Origin: an uncultured Luteimonas sp.
Lineage (GTDB): Bacteria; Pseudomonadota; Gammaproteobacteria; Xanthomonadales; Xanthomonadaceae
NCBI GenBank assembly: GCA_938008415.1
Contig: CALLKI010000039.1
Location: 66,870-130,869 of the forward strand
DNA length: 64,000 bases
Reading direction: 5' to 3'
The position numbers were made by a program, and so were the translations under genes. Below are positions 17,253 through 27,174 of the stretch, piece by piece; position 1 is the first letter of the stretch; every line of letters starts with the position of its first letter. The notes under the pieces are model-generated. The model was not told the DNA's origin and did not search any database. It saw nothing but the letters and a program-made list of their open reading frames with translations.

Positions 17253-18601
17253 TCAGGCGGCGGCGGCGCGCACCGCGTCCGCCAGCCGGTCCAGGGTGGA
17301 CTGCATCAGGGCCTCGTCGTCGGCCTCGACCGTCACCCGGATCACCGGCTCGGTGCCGGACGGGCGCAGGAAGGCGCGCCCCCTGCCCTCCACCGCCGCC
17401 TGCGCCTCGCGCAGCGCGGCCTGCACGCTCTCGGCCTCGGCCGGGCGGGCGCCGTTGGCGAAGCGCACGTTCACGGTCTTCTGCGGCAGCTTGCGCATGC
17501 CCTCCAGCGCCTGCTGCAGGGTGGTCCCGAGCCGCTTCAGCGACTCGAGCACCTGCAGCGCGCTGATGATGCCGTCGCCGGTGGTGGTGCGGTCCAGGCA
17601 CAGCAGGTGGCCGGACGTCTCGCCGCCCAGCACGCCGCCCTGCTCCAGCAGCATCTGGTGCACGTAGCGGTCGCCGACCCTGGCGCGCATGAAGCCGATC
17701 GCGGCCGCGGCGAGCGCGCGCTCCAACCCGTAGTTGGTCATCAGCGTGCCCACCACCGGCCCGCGCAGCCGGCCGCAGGCCTGCCAGTCCATCGCCAGCA
17801 CGTACAGCAGGTCGTCGCCGTCGCGGACGCGGCCGTCGCTGTCCACGAACAGCACCCGGTCGCCGTCGCCGTCGAAGGCGATGCCGAGGTCCGCCCCCGT
17901 GCGCACCACGCGCTCGGCCAGCGCTTCGGGGTGCATGGAGCCGACGCCGTCGTTGATGTTGGTGCCGTTCGGGTCCACGCCGATCGCGTCCACCGACGCG
18001 TCCAGCTCGCGCAGCACCAGGGGCGCGACCTGGTAGGTGGCGCCGTTGGCGCAGTCCACCACGATGCGCATGCCCGAGAGGTTGAAGTTGCGCGGCACCG
18101 AGTTCTTGCAGGCCTCGACGTAGCGGCCGATGGCGTCGCGGGTGCGCACCGCCTTGCCCAGCCGCTCCGAGGGCGCGGTGCGGAACGGCCGGTCCAGCGC
18201 CGCCTCGATCGCCAGTTCGGTGGCGTCGTCCAGCTTCTCGCCGTCGGCGGAGAAGAACTTGATGCCGTTGTCGTAGTGCGGGTTGTGCGAGGCGGAGATC
18301 ACGATGCCGCCGTCGGCCCGCAGCGAGCGGGTCAGGTGCGCCACCGCGGGCGTCGGCATCGGCCCCATCAGCTGCACGTGCACGCCGGCCGCGACCAGCC
18401 CTGCCTCCAGCGCCGCCTCGAACATGTAGTTGGAGATGCGGGTGTCCTTGCCGATCACCACCAGCGGCTTGCGCCCATCCCCGGCGCGCTCGACCAGGAT
18501 CTGGCCGTAGGCGTTGCCCAGCCGGAGCACGAAGTCGGCCGAGATCGGGCCCTCGCCGACCCGGCCGCGGATGCCGTCGGTGCCGAAGTACTTCCTCCCG
18601 C

Positions 18602-18605
<4 letters not shown>
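17253..18605 (-). CDS. glmM: Phosphoglucosamine mutase
   Basis: Converts glucosamine-6-phosphate to glucosamine-1-phosphate for UDP-GlcNAc, peptidoglycan and LPS synthesis. The family signatures are the N-terminal KYFGTDGIRG, the phosphoserine loop ISASHNPHYDNG (active serine near residue 102), the metal loop FDGDGDRV and the sugar/phosphate loop LRPSGTEPVIRV at the C-terminus. It has 450 residues from ATG 18605, overlapping the accD stop by 4 bases (ATGA). In many relatives folC follows accD; here glmM is in that slot. Confidence 0.96.
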
Positions 18606-19486
<881 letters not shown>

Positions 19487-19558
19487 TCGGATGTTCCAGT
19501 CTCGTTGCGGCCGGGCCGCGTCATGGCGCGGAGTTTAGCCCACCGCCCCCGGCGCCCC

Positions 19559-20365
19559 CTAAGCCCCGGCATCGAGCGCGGCCCGCAGCGGCGCCAGGAA
19601 GGCCGCGGCGCGGGCCGGGGCCTCGTCGTCACCTGCCCCGGCCAGCCCGGCCACCAGCGCGCTGCCCACCACCACGCCGTCGGCATCGCGCGCCATCGCC
19701 GCGGCACTGGCCGCGTCGCGGATGCCGAAGCCGGCCACGACGGGGACGCCGGACATGGCCCGGATCCGCTTCAGGCGCTCCGCCACGGCCCCGGGGTCCA
19801 GCCGTTCCGAGGCACCGGTCACACCCGCGAAGCTGACGTAGTAGAGGTAGCCCCGGGCGATGCCGCACAGCATCCGCAGCCGCCCGTCGGAGGTGGTCGG
19901 CGCGGCCAGCATGACCAGCGCCAGGCCATGCCTGTCGAAGACCTCGAGGGTTTCCGCCGCCTCCTCCGGCGGCAGGTCCACCAGCAGCACCCCGTCCACC
20001 CCGGCCGCGGCGGCCTCGCGCGCGAAGCGCTCCGTGCCGTGGATCTCGACCGGGTTGAGATAGCCCATCAGCACCACCGGCGTGGCCTGGTCCCGGCGGC
20101 GGAATTCCGCCACCACCCCGAGCACGTAGCGCAACCCGGCGCCTCGCGCCAGCGCGCGCTCGGAACTGCGCTGGATGACCGGGCCGTCGGCCATCGGGTC
20201 GGAGAACGGCACGCCCAGCTCGATCACGTCCGCGCCCGCCGCGGCCAACGCGTGCATCACCGGCACCGTGGCCTGCAACGACGGATCGCCCGCGGTGATG
20301 AACGGGATCAGCGCCTTGCGCCCGGCGCTGGCCAGTTCCTGGAATCTCGTCGTCAGGCGGCTCAC
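19559..20365 (-). CDS. trpA: Tryptophan synthase alpha chain
   Basis: Cleaves indole-3-glycerol phosphate to indole and passes indole to TrpB. Conserved parts are FITAGDPS, ELGVPFSDPMADGPVIQ (catalytic Asp near 62), VLLVDLPPEEA and VVGSALV near the end. The start is GTG at 20365 within a 4-base GTGA overlap with the trpB stop, giving 268 residues; the same frame remains open over trpB but that part is noise. The stop is TAG at 19559. Confidence 0.96.
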   Translation of the reverse strand: MSRLTTRFQELASAGRKALIPFITAGDPSLQATVPVMHALAAAGADVIELGVPFSDPMADGPVIQRSSERALARGAGLRYVLGVVAEFRRRDQATPVVLMGYLNPVEIHGTERFAREAAAAGVDGVLLVDLPPEEAAETLEVFDRHGLALVMLAAPTTSDGRLRMLCGIARGYLYYVSFAGVTGASERLDPGAVAERLKRIRAMSGVPVVAGFGIRDAASAAAMARDADGVVVGSALVAGLAGAGDDEAPARAAAFLAPLRAALDAGA

Positions 20366-21597
20366 AGCTGGATTCCCTCCCGCGCGGCGATGGTGTGCAC
20401 ATCCTTGTCCCCGCGCCCGGACAGGTTGCACAGCACCAGCGCGTCCTTCGGCAGTTCGCGCGCCAGCTTGATCGCCTGGGCCACGGCGTGGCTGGACTCC
20501 AGCGCGGGCAGGATGCCCTCGGTGCGGGCCAGGCGGTGGAAGGCCTCCAGCGCCTCGTCGTCGGTCACCCCCACGTACTCGGCACGGCCGGTGTCCTTCA
20601 GGAACGCGTGCTCGGGCCCGACGCCCGGGTAGTCCAGGCCGGCCGAGACCGAGTGCGTCTCGATGATCTGGCCGTCGTCGTCGCACAGCACGTAGGTGCG
20701 GTTGCCATGCAGCACGCCCACGCGGCCGGCCGCCAGCGAGGCGGCGTGACGCCCGGTGTGCAGCCCGTCGCCCGCGGCCTCGGCGCCGACGATGCGCACT
20801 GTGGCGTCGTTGAGGAAGGCGTGGAACAGGCCGATGGCGTTGCTGCCACCGCCCACGCACGCGGTGACCACGTCCGGCAGGCGGCCGTATCCGGCCAGCA
20901 TCTGCGCCCTCGCCTCGCGCCCGACCACGGCGTTGAAGTCGCGCACCATGCGCGGGTACGGGTCCGGGCCGGCCACGGTGCCGATGATGTAGAAGGTGTC
21001 GTGCACGTTGGTCACCCAGTCGCGCATGGCCTCGTTGAGCGCGTCCTTGAGCGTGGCCGAGCCGGAAGTCACCGGCACCACGGTCGCGCCGAGCAGCTTC
21101 ATGCGGTAGACGTTGATCTTCTGCCGCTCGATGTCGGTCGCGCCCATGTACACCACGCACTCCAGCCCCAGGCGCGTGGCCACGGTGGCGGTGGCCACGC
21201 CGTGCTGGCCGGCACCGGTCTCGGCGATGATGCGCTTCTTCCCCATGCGTGCGGCCAGCAGCGCCTGGCCGATGGTGTTGTTCACCTTGTGCGCGCCGGT
21301 GTGGTTCAGGTCCTCGCGCTTGAGCAGGATCTGCGCCCCGCCCACCTCGCGGCTCAGGCGCTCGGCGTGGTAGATCGGGCTGGGCCGGCCGACGTAGTGC
21401 TTCAGGTCGCGCTCGAAGGCGGCCTGGAAGGCCGGATCGGCCTTCGCCTCGTCGTAGGCCGCGGCCAGCTCCTGCAGTGGGCCGATCAGGGTCTCGGCGA
21501 CGAAGCGGCCACCGAACCGGCCGAAGTGGCCGCTCGCATCCGGCCAGGCATGGAAGTCGATCGCCGCGTCGGCGGCACGGGAGGGAGTCTCGGTCAC
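20362..21597 (-). CDS. trpB: Tryptophan synthase beta chain
   Basis: PLP-dependent subunit that joins indole to serine to make tryptophan. The PLP lysine is in HTGAHKVNNTIGQAL, the phosphate-binding glycine loop is GGGSNAIG, and the monovalent-cation loop and EPSAGLDYPGVGPEHA-like segment (SAGLDYPGVGPEH here) are present. It has 411 residues and a GTG start at 21597. The 198-base gap upstream to trpF has no convincing gene; it may hold the trpBA promoter or only a long leader. Confidence 0.97.
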   Translation of the reverse strand: MTETPSRAADAAIDFHAWPDASGHFGRFGGRFVAETLIGPLQELAAAYDEAKADPAFQAAFERDLKHYVGRPSPIYHAERLSREVGGAQILLKREDLNHTGAHKVNNTIGQALLAARMGKKRIIAETGAGQHGVATATVATRLGLECVVYMGATDIERQKINVYRMKLLGATVVPVTSGSATLKDALNEAMRDWVTNVHDTFYIIGTVAGPDPYPRMVRDFNAVVGREARAQMLAGYGRLPDVVTACVGGGSNAIGLFHAFLNDATVRIVGAEAAGDGLHTGRHAASLAAGRVGVLHGNRTYVLCDDDGQIIETHSVSAGLDYPGVGPEHAFLKDTGRAEYVGVTDDEALEAFHRLARTEGILPALESSHAVAQAIKLARELPKDALVLCNLSGRGDKDVHTIAAREGIQL

Positions 21598-21795
21598 GAT
21601 GGAATCTCCGGGATCGGGAGGCGCGGCGCGATGGCGCCGGCGGAAGGCGGAAACCCGATGGGTGCGTCCGCGCGCGGGACGCGAAGTGGCGGCGCGTTAT
21701 CGGATCGCCGCGGCGGGCACGCGGCGCCATCGACGCAGCGAGCGTCCGAAGGGTGCGGGCGGGCGGTTCGGCTTCTCCATGGCGCGGGACATAGC
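21598..21795. other. Gap between trpF and trpB without a recognised gene
   Basis: GC-rich spacer of 198 bases between two genes of the same pathway. An 83-codon open frame covers it on the minus strand, but its composition (Pro, Arg and Ala throughout) and lack of a ribosome-binding site argue against a gene. No clear attenuator or hairpin with a T-run is visible. Confidence 0.5.
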
Positions 21796-22476
21796 CTAAC
21801 CCATCGCCGGCCCGGCGGTGCCGGTGGCGGCAAGGTCGGCCGCACGCACGGCCTCGACGAAGCGGCGCATCAGCGCGCCGTCCTTGATACCGGGCATCCC
21901 CGCGGCCTCGATCCCGCTGGAGACGTCCACCCCCCATGGCGAGGTGGCGCGGATCGCATCCTCCACGTTGTCCGGGGTCAGGCCGCCGGCGAGCAGGAAC
22001 GGCTTGGTCATGCCGCGCGGCACCAGGCGCCAGTCGAAGGAACGGCCGCCGCCGCCGGAACCGCCGGGAGCGTGGCCGTCGAGCAGGAAGCCCGCGGCCG
22101 ATGGCCAGCGCGCGTGCAGCTCGAGCGGATCGGGCGGCTCTCCTCCGCCCATCGGTACCGCCTTCAGGTACGGCAGGCCGAAGCCGCTGCAGAACGCCTC
22201 GTCCTCGTCGCCGTGGAACTGCAGCAGCGCGGGCCGGACCGCGGCGATGACCCGGCGCACCTCCACCGCGCTGTTGCCGCTGAACAGCGCCACCGCGGCG
22301 ACCATCGGCCCCAGCGCCTGGCGCAGCGCCATGGCGCGCGCGATGTCCACCCGGCGGCGGCTGCCCGGCGCGAACACGAACCCGACCGCGTCCACGCCCA
22401 GCTCCCCGGCCAGGCGCACGTCCCCCGGGCGGGTCATGCCGCAGAACTTGATGCGGGTGCGATATGCCGGCCTCAT
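21796..22476 (-). CDS. trpF: Phosphoribosylanthranilate isomerase
   Basis: Third step of the tryptophan pathway after anthranilate: isomerises phosphoribosylanthranilate. The TIM-barrel signatures are IKFCGMTRPGDV at the N-terminus (catalytic Cys), QFHGDE in the middle, and LLAGGLTPDNV with GVDVSSGIE near the end. It has 226 residues from ATG 22476 (MRPAYRTR), overlapping the truA stop by 4 bases. The open frame further upstream lies in truA and has no family similarity. Confidence 0.96.
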   Translation of the reverse strand: MRPAYRTRIKFCGMTRPGDVRLAGELGVDAVGFVFAPGSRRRVDIARAMALRQALGPMVAAVALFSGNSAVEVRRVIAAVRPALLQFHGDEDEAFCSGFGLPYLKAVPMGGGEPPDPLELHARWPSAAGFLLDGHAPGGSGGGGRSFDWRLVPRGMTKPFLLAGGLTPDNVEDAIRATSPWGVDVSSGIEAAGMPGIKDGALMRRFVEAVRAADLAATGTAGPAMG

Positions 22477-23267
22477 TCGCTGGTGCTGACCTCGTCGGGC
22501 AGCCCCCATTTTCGCGGATACAGCGGCCCGATGAACGTCAGCCCATCCGGCGGCGCGGTGATGCCGGCCTTCGTGCGGTCGCGGCCGGCCAGCAGCTCGG
22601 CGATCCAGGACTCCGGCCGCTCGCCGGTGCCCACCTCCAGCAGCGAACCGACGATGTTGCGCACCATGTGGTGCAGGAAGGCGTTGGCCTGCACGTCCAC
22701 GGTCACGATGTCGCCCTCGCGCCGGACCGAGATGTGCTGCAGCTCGCGGCGCCCGTGCGCGGCCTGGCACTGGACCGAACGGAAGGCCTCGAAGTCGTGC
22801 TCGCCCACCAGCGCCTGCGCGGCGCGGTGCATGGCGTCCGCGTCGAGCGGGCGGCAGAACCAGGACAGGTACTGGCGGCCCAGCGCGGGGCGGACCTGGC
22901 GGTTGAGGATGCGGTAGCGGTAGCGCCGCGCCACCGCCGAGAACCGCGCGCTGAAGTCATCCGCGACCTGCACGCACCAGCGCACGCACACGCCGGGCGG
23001 AAGGTGCGTCGTGGTGCCCAGCACCCAGGCGCGCTCGCTGCGCGGCGCCTCGCTGTCGAAGTGCACCACCTGGCACTGCCCGTGCACGCCGGCGTCGGTG
23101 CGCCCGGCGCAGACGGTGGCCACGGGCGCATCGGCGACCTTCGACAGCGCCGCCTCGAGCACGCCCTGCACCGTGTTCCGGTCGGGCACGCCCGGCTTCG
23201 CCAGCCGTTGCCACCCGAGGAACGCGCTGCCGTCGTATTCGACCCCGATCGCGTAACGCCGCTTCAC
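22473..23267 (-). CDS. truA: tRNA pseudouridine(38-40) synthase
   Basis: Makes pseudouridine at positions 38-40 of the tRNA anticodon stem. The catalytic aspartate is in CAGRTDAGVHG (about residue 58), and the family motifs VVHFDS and ANAFLHHMVRNIVG are present. It has 264 residues with a GTG start at 23267 that overlaps the fimV stop (GTGA), so its translation is probably coupled to fimV. The fimV-truA-trpF order is a conserved gammaproteobacterial arrangement. Confidence 0.96.
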   Translation of the reverse strand: MKRRYAIGVEYDGSAFLGWQRLAKPGVPDRNTVQGVLEAALSKVADAPVATVCAGRTDAGVHGQCQVVHFDSEAPRSERAWVLGTTTHLPPGVCVRWCVQVADDFSARFSAVARRYRYRILNRQVRPALGRQYLSWFCRPLDADAMHRAAQALVGEHDFEAFRSVQCQAAHGRRELQHISVRREGDIVTVDVQANAFLHHMVRNIVGSLLEVGTGERPESWIAELLAGRDRTKAGITAPPDGLTFIGPLYPRKWGLPDEVSTSE

Positions 23268-25000
23268 GCCAGATCGCGCAGCAGCCGTGCCGCCTCCCCG
23301 CGCGCGGCCGGATCGCCGTTGTCGACGACTTCCTGCAGCAGCGAGCGCGCGGTGTCGACGTCGCCCAGGTCGAGGTAGGCCCGGGCGAGTTCGATCCGCT
23401 CCTGGCCGGCGGGCGCGGGATTGAGCGGTGCCACCGTCGCCGCCCGCGCGGCGCCGTTGTCCCGGTCCTGCGTGGCGGCATGCCAGGTCGGCGCCGTATC
23501 AGCGGGAGCGTCCGCGGGAGCTTCGCGATCCGGCGTGTTCGACGGCCACCCGCTGGCCGCCAGCGTCGCCGCCGCATCCGCGGACGGCGCCTTGCCGGTC
23601 CCGGCGGGCGCCGCGGGGGCCGCCGGCTTCACCGGCGCGGCCGGCTTCGGCGCCGCGGCCTTGCGCGGGGGCGACAGGAAATCCGGCAGGTCCCCGCGCG
23701 CGGACGCGCCATGGCGGCTGCCCAGCCACCACGCCAGCAACGCGACCGCGCACAGGGCCACGCCGATCCACACCCACGGCAGGGTGGACGACTGCTGCCG
23801 TTCGTTCTGCTGCGCCAGCCGCTGCTGCGCCGCGGCCAGCTCGCTGTCCTTCATCGCGATCAGTTGCTGCTGCTTCTGTTGCAGCTGCTCGAGTTCGGCG
23901 ACGCGCGCCTTCAGCTCCTCGATCTCGGCCTCGCGCGCGGCCAGCGTTTCCCGGGTCTGGATCAGTTCCTGCTGCAGCATCTTGCCCTCGCCACCGGCGG
24001 CAATGCCGGACCTGGTTCCCGCCTGCGCGGAATCGCCCATGGGCGGCACGATCTCGAGCCGCGCATCAACCTGTTTCGGGGCCGTCGCGGCCTGCGCGCC
24101 CACGCCGGAGGCTTCCACCGGCTGCGGCACCGCCCTGCGCATCTCGCGCCACTGCGCGATGTGCTCGCGCACCAGCGCGGTCGCCTCGCGCGCATCCACC
24201 GCGTTCCACTCGGCCTCGCCCGGCACGCGCAGCACCGCGCCCTCGCGCAGCAGGTTGATGTTGCCGCGGATGAAGGCCTCGGGATTGGCGCGCAGCAGCG
24301 CGATCATCGCCTGGTCGAGGCTGCGGCCCGTCTGCGCGGCGAGCGAACGGGCGATCCCGGAAAGCGTCTGTCCCCGCCGCACCGGCGGCAGGGCCTGCCC
24401 GGGCGAAACCGCCGCCGCTTCCGGCCTGGCGGGCGCCGGGGCCGGCGCGGGTGCGGGGGCCCCGCTGTCGGCCGCGGCCTGCGCCACCTGGCCTTCCGGC
24501 TCCGGCCCGGGCGCCGGACCGGCGGGCAATGGTTCGCGCACGATGGTGCTGGATGGCGCCGGCACGGGTGCCTCGATCGGCGGCTGCGCGACCGCGGCCA
24601 CGGTCTCGGGCGCCTCGATCAGGGCCGAGTACTCGCGGACCAGCCTCCCCTGCCCCCAGTCCACCTCGAGCAGGAAGGTCAGCAACGGCTGCTGCACCGG
24701 GGCCTGGGTGGTGACCCGGATCACCGGCCGCCCCCTGCCATCCAGCCCGATCGTGAACTGCAGGTCCTGCACCAGGCCGGAAGGCGGCTCCAGCCCGACC
24801 CGGGCGAAGGTTTCCGGCGATGCCAGGCGTGCCTGCAGCTGCTCCAGCTCCGACGGATCGCTGGAGACGATGGGAATCTCCGCCAGCAGCGGCTCGCCCG
24901 GACGCGACTTGACCTCGATCTGGCCCAGCCCCAGGGCCAGCGCCGGCCCGCAGGCCAGGGCCAGCAGCAGGACCCAGAACAGGCGCGACAGGCCGTTCAT
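23264..25000 (-). CDS. fimV: FimV-like peptidoglycan-binding polar hub protein
   Basis: Inner-membrane protein of the FimV/HubP family, which organises type IV pilus and polar functions. In order: signal/anchor sequence (1-25), FimV N-terminal domain (LGLGQIEVKSRPGEPLLAEIP), a Pro/Ala-rich linker, a LysM-like domain around 205-270 (RRGQTLSGIARSLAAQTG), a Glu/Gln coiled coil around 340-400, one transmembrane helix (WVWIGVALCAVALLAWWLG), an Ala/Pro-rich cytoplasmic stretch, and a C-terminal TPR-like helix pair (RAYLDLGDVDTARSLLQEV). At 578 residues it is much shorter than the ~900-residue Pseudomonas FimV. ATG 25000 is preferred because GGGGAAG lies just upstream; ATG 25018 is possible. Confidence 0.9.
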   Translation of the reverse strand: MNGLSRLFWVLLLALACGPALALGLGQIEVKSRPGEPLLAEIPIVSSDPSELEQLQARLASPETFARVGLEPPSGLVQDLQFTIGLDGRGRPVIRVTTQAPVQQPLLTFLLEVDWGQGRLVREYSALIEAPETVAAVAQPPIEAPVPAPSSTIVREPLPAGPAPGPEPEGQVAQAAADSGAPAPAPAPAPARPEAAAVSPGQALPPVRRGQTLSGIARSLAAQTGRSLDQAMIALLRANPEAFIRGNINLLREGAVLRVPGEAEWNAVDAREATALVREHIAQWREMRRAVPQPVEASGVGAQAATAPKQVDARLEIVPPMGDSAQAGTRSGIAAGGEGKMLQQELIQTRETLAAREAEIEELKARVAELEQLQQKQQQLIAMKDSELAAAQQRLAQQNERQQSSTLPWVWIGVALCAVALLAWWLGSRHGASARGDLPDFLSPPRKAAAPKPAAPVKPAAPAAPAGTGKAPSADAAATLAASGWPSNTPDREAPADAPADTAPTWHAATQDRDNGAARAATVAPLNPAPAGQERIELARAYLDLGDVDTARSLLQEVVDNGDPAARGEAARLLRDLA

Positions 25001-25058
25001 CTTGCTTCCCCGTGACATGGCCGCGACTCTAGCCGCTGGGCACCGGCGTCCGCAATGT

Positions 25059-26087
25059 TCAGCCCCCCGCCGCGACCAGCTCGGCGAGCTGCACGGCGTT
25101 GAGCGCGGCGCCCTTGCGGATGTTGTCGGAGACGATCCACAGGTTGAGCCCGCGCGGGTGCGTCAGGTCCTCGCGGATGCGGCCGACGAACACTTCGTCG
25201 CGGCCGGAGGCGTGGGTGACCGGCGTCGGGTAGCCGCCCGCGCGGCGCTCGTCCACCACCACCACGCCGGGCGCGGACGAAAGCAGCGCGCGGGCTTCCT
25301 CGGCGGTGACCTTCTCGCGGGTGACGATGTGGACCGCTTCGGAGTGGCCGTAGAACACCGGCACGCGCACCGCGGTCGGGTTCACCTCGATCGAGTCGTC
25401 GCCAAGGATCTTGCGCGTCTCCCAGACCAGCTTCATCTCCTCCTTCGTGTAGCCGTTGTCGAGGAACTCGTCGATGTGCGGGATCAGGTTGAACGCGATC
25501 TGCACCGGGAAGCGCTGCGGCTCCGGCGTCCTGAAGTTCAGCAGCTCGCTGGTCTGGCGGCCCAGTTCCTCCAGCGCGGAGCGGCCGGCACCGGACACCG
25601 ACTGGTAGGTGGCGACGTTGATGCGCTCGATGCCGTAGCGGCGGTGCAGCGGCGCCAGCGCCACCAGCATCTGCATGGTCGAGCAGTTGGGGTTGGCGAT
25701 GATGCCGCGCGGGCGGTTGCGGGCGGCCCCGGGATTGACCTCGCTGACCACCAGCGGCACGTCGTCCTCGTAACGGAAGGCCGAGGAGTTGTCGATCACC
25801 ACCGCGCCGGCGGCGGCGAACTTCGGCGCGTACTGCCTCGAGACCTCGCCACCGGCGGAGAACAGCGCGATGTCGATGCCCGTCGGGTCGAAGGCGGCGA
25901 GGTCCTGGACGAAGTATTCGTCGTCGGCGAACCGGACCATGGTCCCGGCGGAGTGTTCCGAGGCCAGCGGCACCAGCCGCGCCACGGGGAAGTCGCGCTC
26001 GGCGAGGATGGACAGCATGGCTTCGCCGACCGCGCCTGTGGCGCCGACGACGGCGACGTTGAAGCGGCGTTGCGTGGAGTCGTTCAT
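25059..26087 (-). CDS. asd: Aspartate-semialdehyde dehydrogenase
   Basis: Reduces aspartyl phosphate to aspartate semialdehyde, feeding lysine, diaminopimelate, threonine and methionine synthesis. The N-terminal NADP motif is VVGATGAVGEAML, the catalytic cysteine is in NPNCSTMQM (about residue 135), and the substrate segment has VPVFYGHSEAVH. It has 342 residues from ATG 26087 (MNDSTQRRF); an open frame extends 51 codons upstream with no family similarity. It stands 58 bases ahead of fimV. Confidence 0.97.
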   Translation of the reverse strand: MNDSTQRRFNVAVVGATGAVGEAMLSILAERDFPVARLVPLASEHSAGTMVRFADDEYFVQDLAAFDPTGIDIALFSAGGEVSRQYAPKFAAAGAVVIDNSSAFRYEDDVPLVVSEVNPGAARNRPRGIIANPNCSTMQMLVALAPLHRRYGIERINVATYQSVSGAGRSALEELGRQTSELLNFRTPEPQRFPVQIAFNLIPHIDEFLDNGYTKEEMKLVWETRKILGDDSIEVNPTAVRVPVFYGHSEAVHIVTREKVTAEEARALLSSAPGVVVVDERRAGGYPTPVTHASGRDEVFVGRIREDLTHPRGLNLWIVSDNIRKGAALNAVQLAELVAAGG

Positions 26088-26175
26088 GGGAGTCGCGTGG
26101 TGGGGGCTGGGAAGGACGGATGCGCACCGGGCACGCGGGGTCGCATGCCGGAACCCGTCGCCGGGCGGCGCGGGT

Positions 26176-27174
26176 TCACCGGCGTTTCGCGGTGGGAATG
26201 ACCGGGTTCGGCGGGTTGCCGGCGCGCGGGCCGTGGCCAAGCGCGGCGACCAGGTTGTCCACCGCGAGCGAGGCCATGGCCCGGCGGGTGGCGAGGCTGG
26301 CGCTGCCGATGTGCGGGGTGAGCACCGCGTTGGGCAGCTCCAGCAGCCCCGGGTTCACCGCCGGCTCGCCCTCGAACACGTCCAGCCCGGCGGCGGCGAG
26401 CCTGCCCGCGGCGAGCGCATCGGCGAGCGCGGCCTCGTCCACGAGGCCGCCACGGGCGATGTTGGTCAGCGTCGCGGTGGGCTTCATTTTCGACAGGGCC
26501 GTGGCATCGATGACGTGGCGGCTGGACGGAGAGTACGGCAGCGCCAGGACGAGGTGGTCCGATTCGCGCAGGAGTGTATCGAAGTCCACCCACGTGGCAC
26601 GACAGTTGCGTTCGATACCATCCGCCAGGCGGTTGCGGTTGTGGTAGAGCAGGCGCATGCCGAAGCCGTGCGCGCCGCGGCGGGCGATCGCCTGCCCGAT
26701 CCGGCCCATGCCGAGGATGCCGAGGGTGCTGCCATGCACGTCCACCCCGAGCAGGGCATCGAACGACCAGTGCGTCCAGTGCCCGCCACGCAGCCAGCGT
26801 TCGGCCTCGCCGATGCGCCGCGCCGCGGCCATGAGCAGCGCGAACGCCATGTCCGCGGTGGTTTCGGTCAGCACGTCCGGGGTGTTGGTGACGACGATGC
26901 CACGCGCGTGCAGCGCCGTGATGTCGAGGTTGTCGTAGCCGACCGCGACGTTGGCGACCGCGCGCAGGCGCGGCGCGCCCGCGATCCCGGCGGCGCCGAT
27001 GCGCTCGCCGACGGTCACCAGCGCGCCGTCGGCGTCGCGCAGCTTCCCGGCGACCTGTTCCGGCGTCCAGGCCGTGGCGGCCGGGGTCCGCTCGACGTCG
27101 AAGTACGCGTCGAGCCGCGCGACGATGTCGTCGAACAGCGGCTGCGAGACCCAGACGCGCGGGCGCTCAGTCAT
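26176..27174 (-). CDS. D-2-hydroxyacid dehydrogenase (glyoxylate/hydroxypyruvate reductase type)
   Basis: NAD(P)H-dependent reductase of 2-oxoacids, most like GhrB/glycerate dehydrogenases. The nucleotide loop GMGRIGQAIARR is near residues 149-160, the substrate arginine in NIARGGLVDE, the catalytic Glu in DVFEGEP and the catalytic His in TPHIGSAS. The start is ATG 27174 (MTERPRVWV, 332 residues), 8 bases inside the end of aroC, so it is probably translated together with aroC. The exact substrate (glyoxylate, hydroxypyruvate or 2-ketogluconate) cannot be read from sequence. Confidence 0.9.
   Translation of the reverse strand: MTERPRVWVSQPLFDDIVARLDAYFDVERTPAATAWTPEQVAGKLRDADGALVTVGERIGAAGIAGAPRLRAVANVAVGYDNLDITALHARGIVVTNTPDVLTETTADMAFALLMAAARRIGEAERWLRGGHWTHWSFDALLGVDVHGSTLGILGMGRIGQAIARRGAHGFGMRLLYHNRNRLADGIERNCRATWVDFDTLLRESDHLVLALPYSPSSRHVIDATALSKMKPTATLTNIARGGLVDEAALADALAAGRLAAAGLDVFEGEPAVNPGLLELPNAVLTPHIGSASLATRRAMASLAVDNLVAALGHGPRAGNPPNPVIPTAKRR

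Noticed and set aside
21594..21845. Possible 83-residue gene between trpF and trpB
   Set aside because: Pro/Arg/Ala-rich, overlaps the trpF end, no ribosome-binding site and no recognisable motif.
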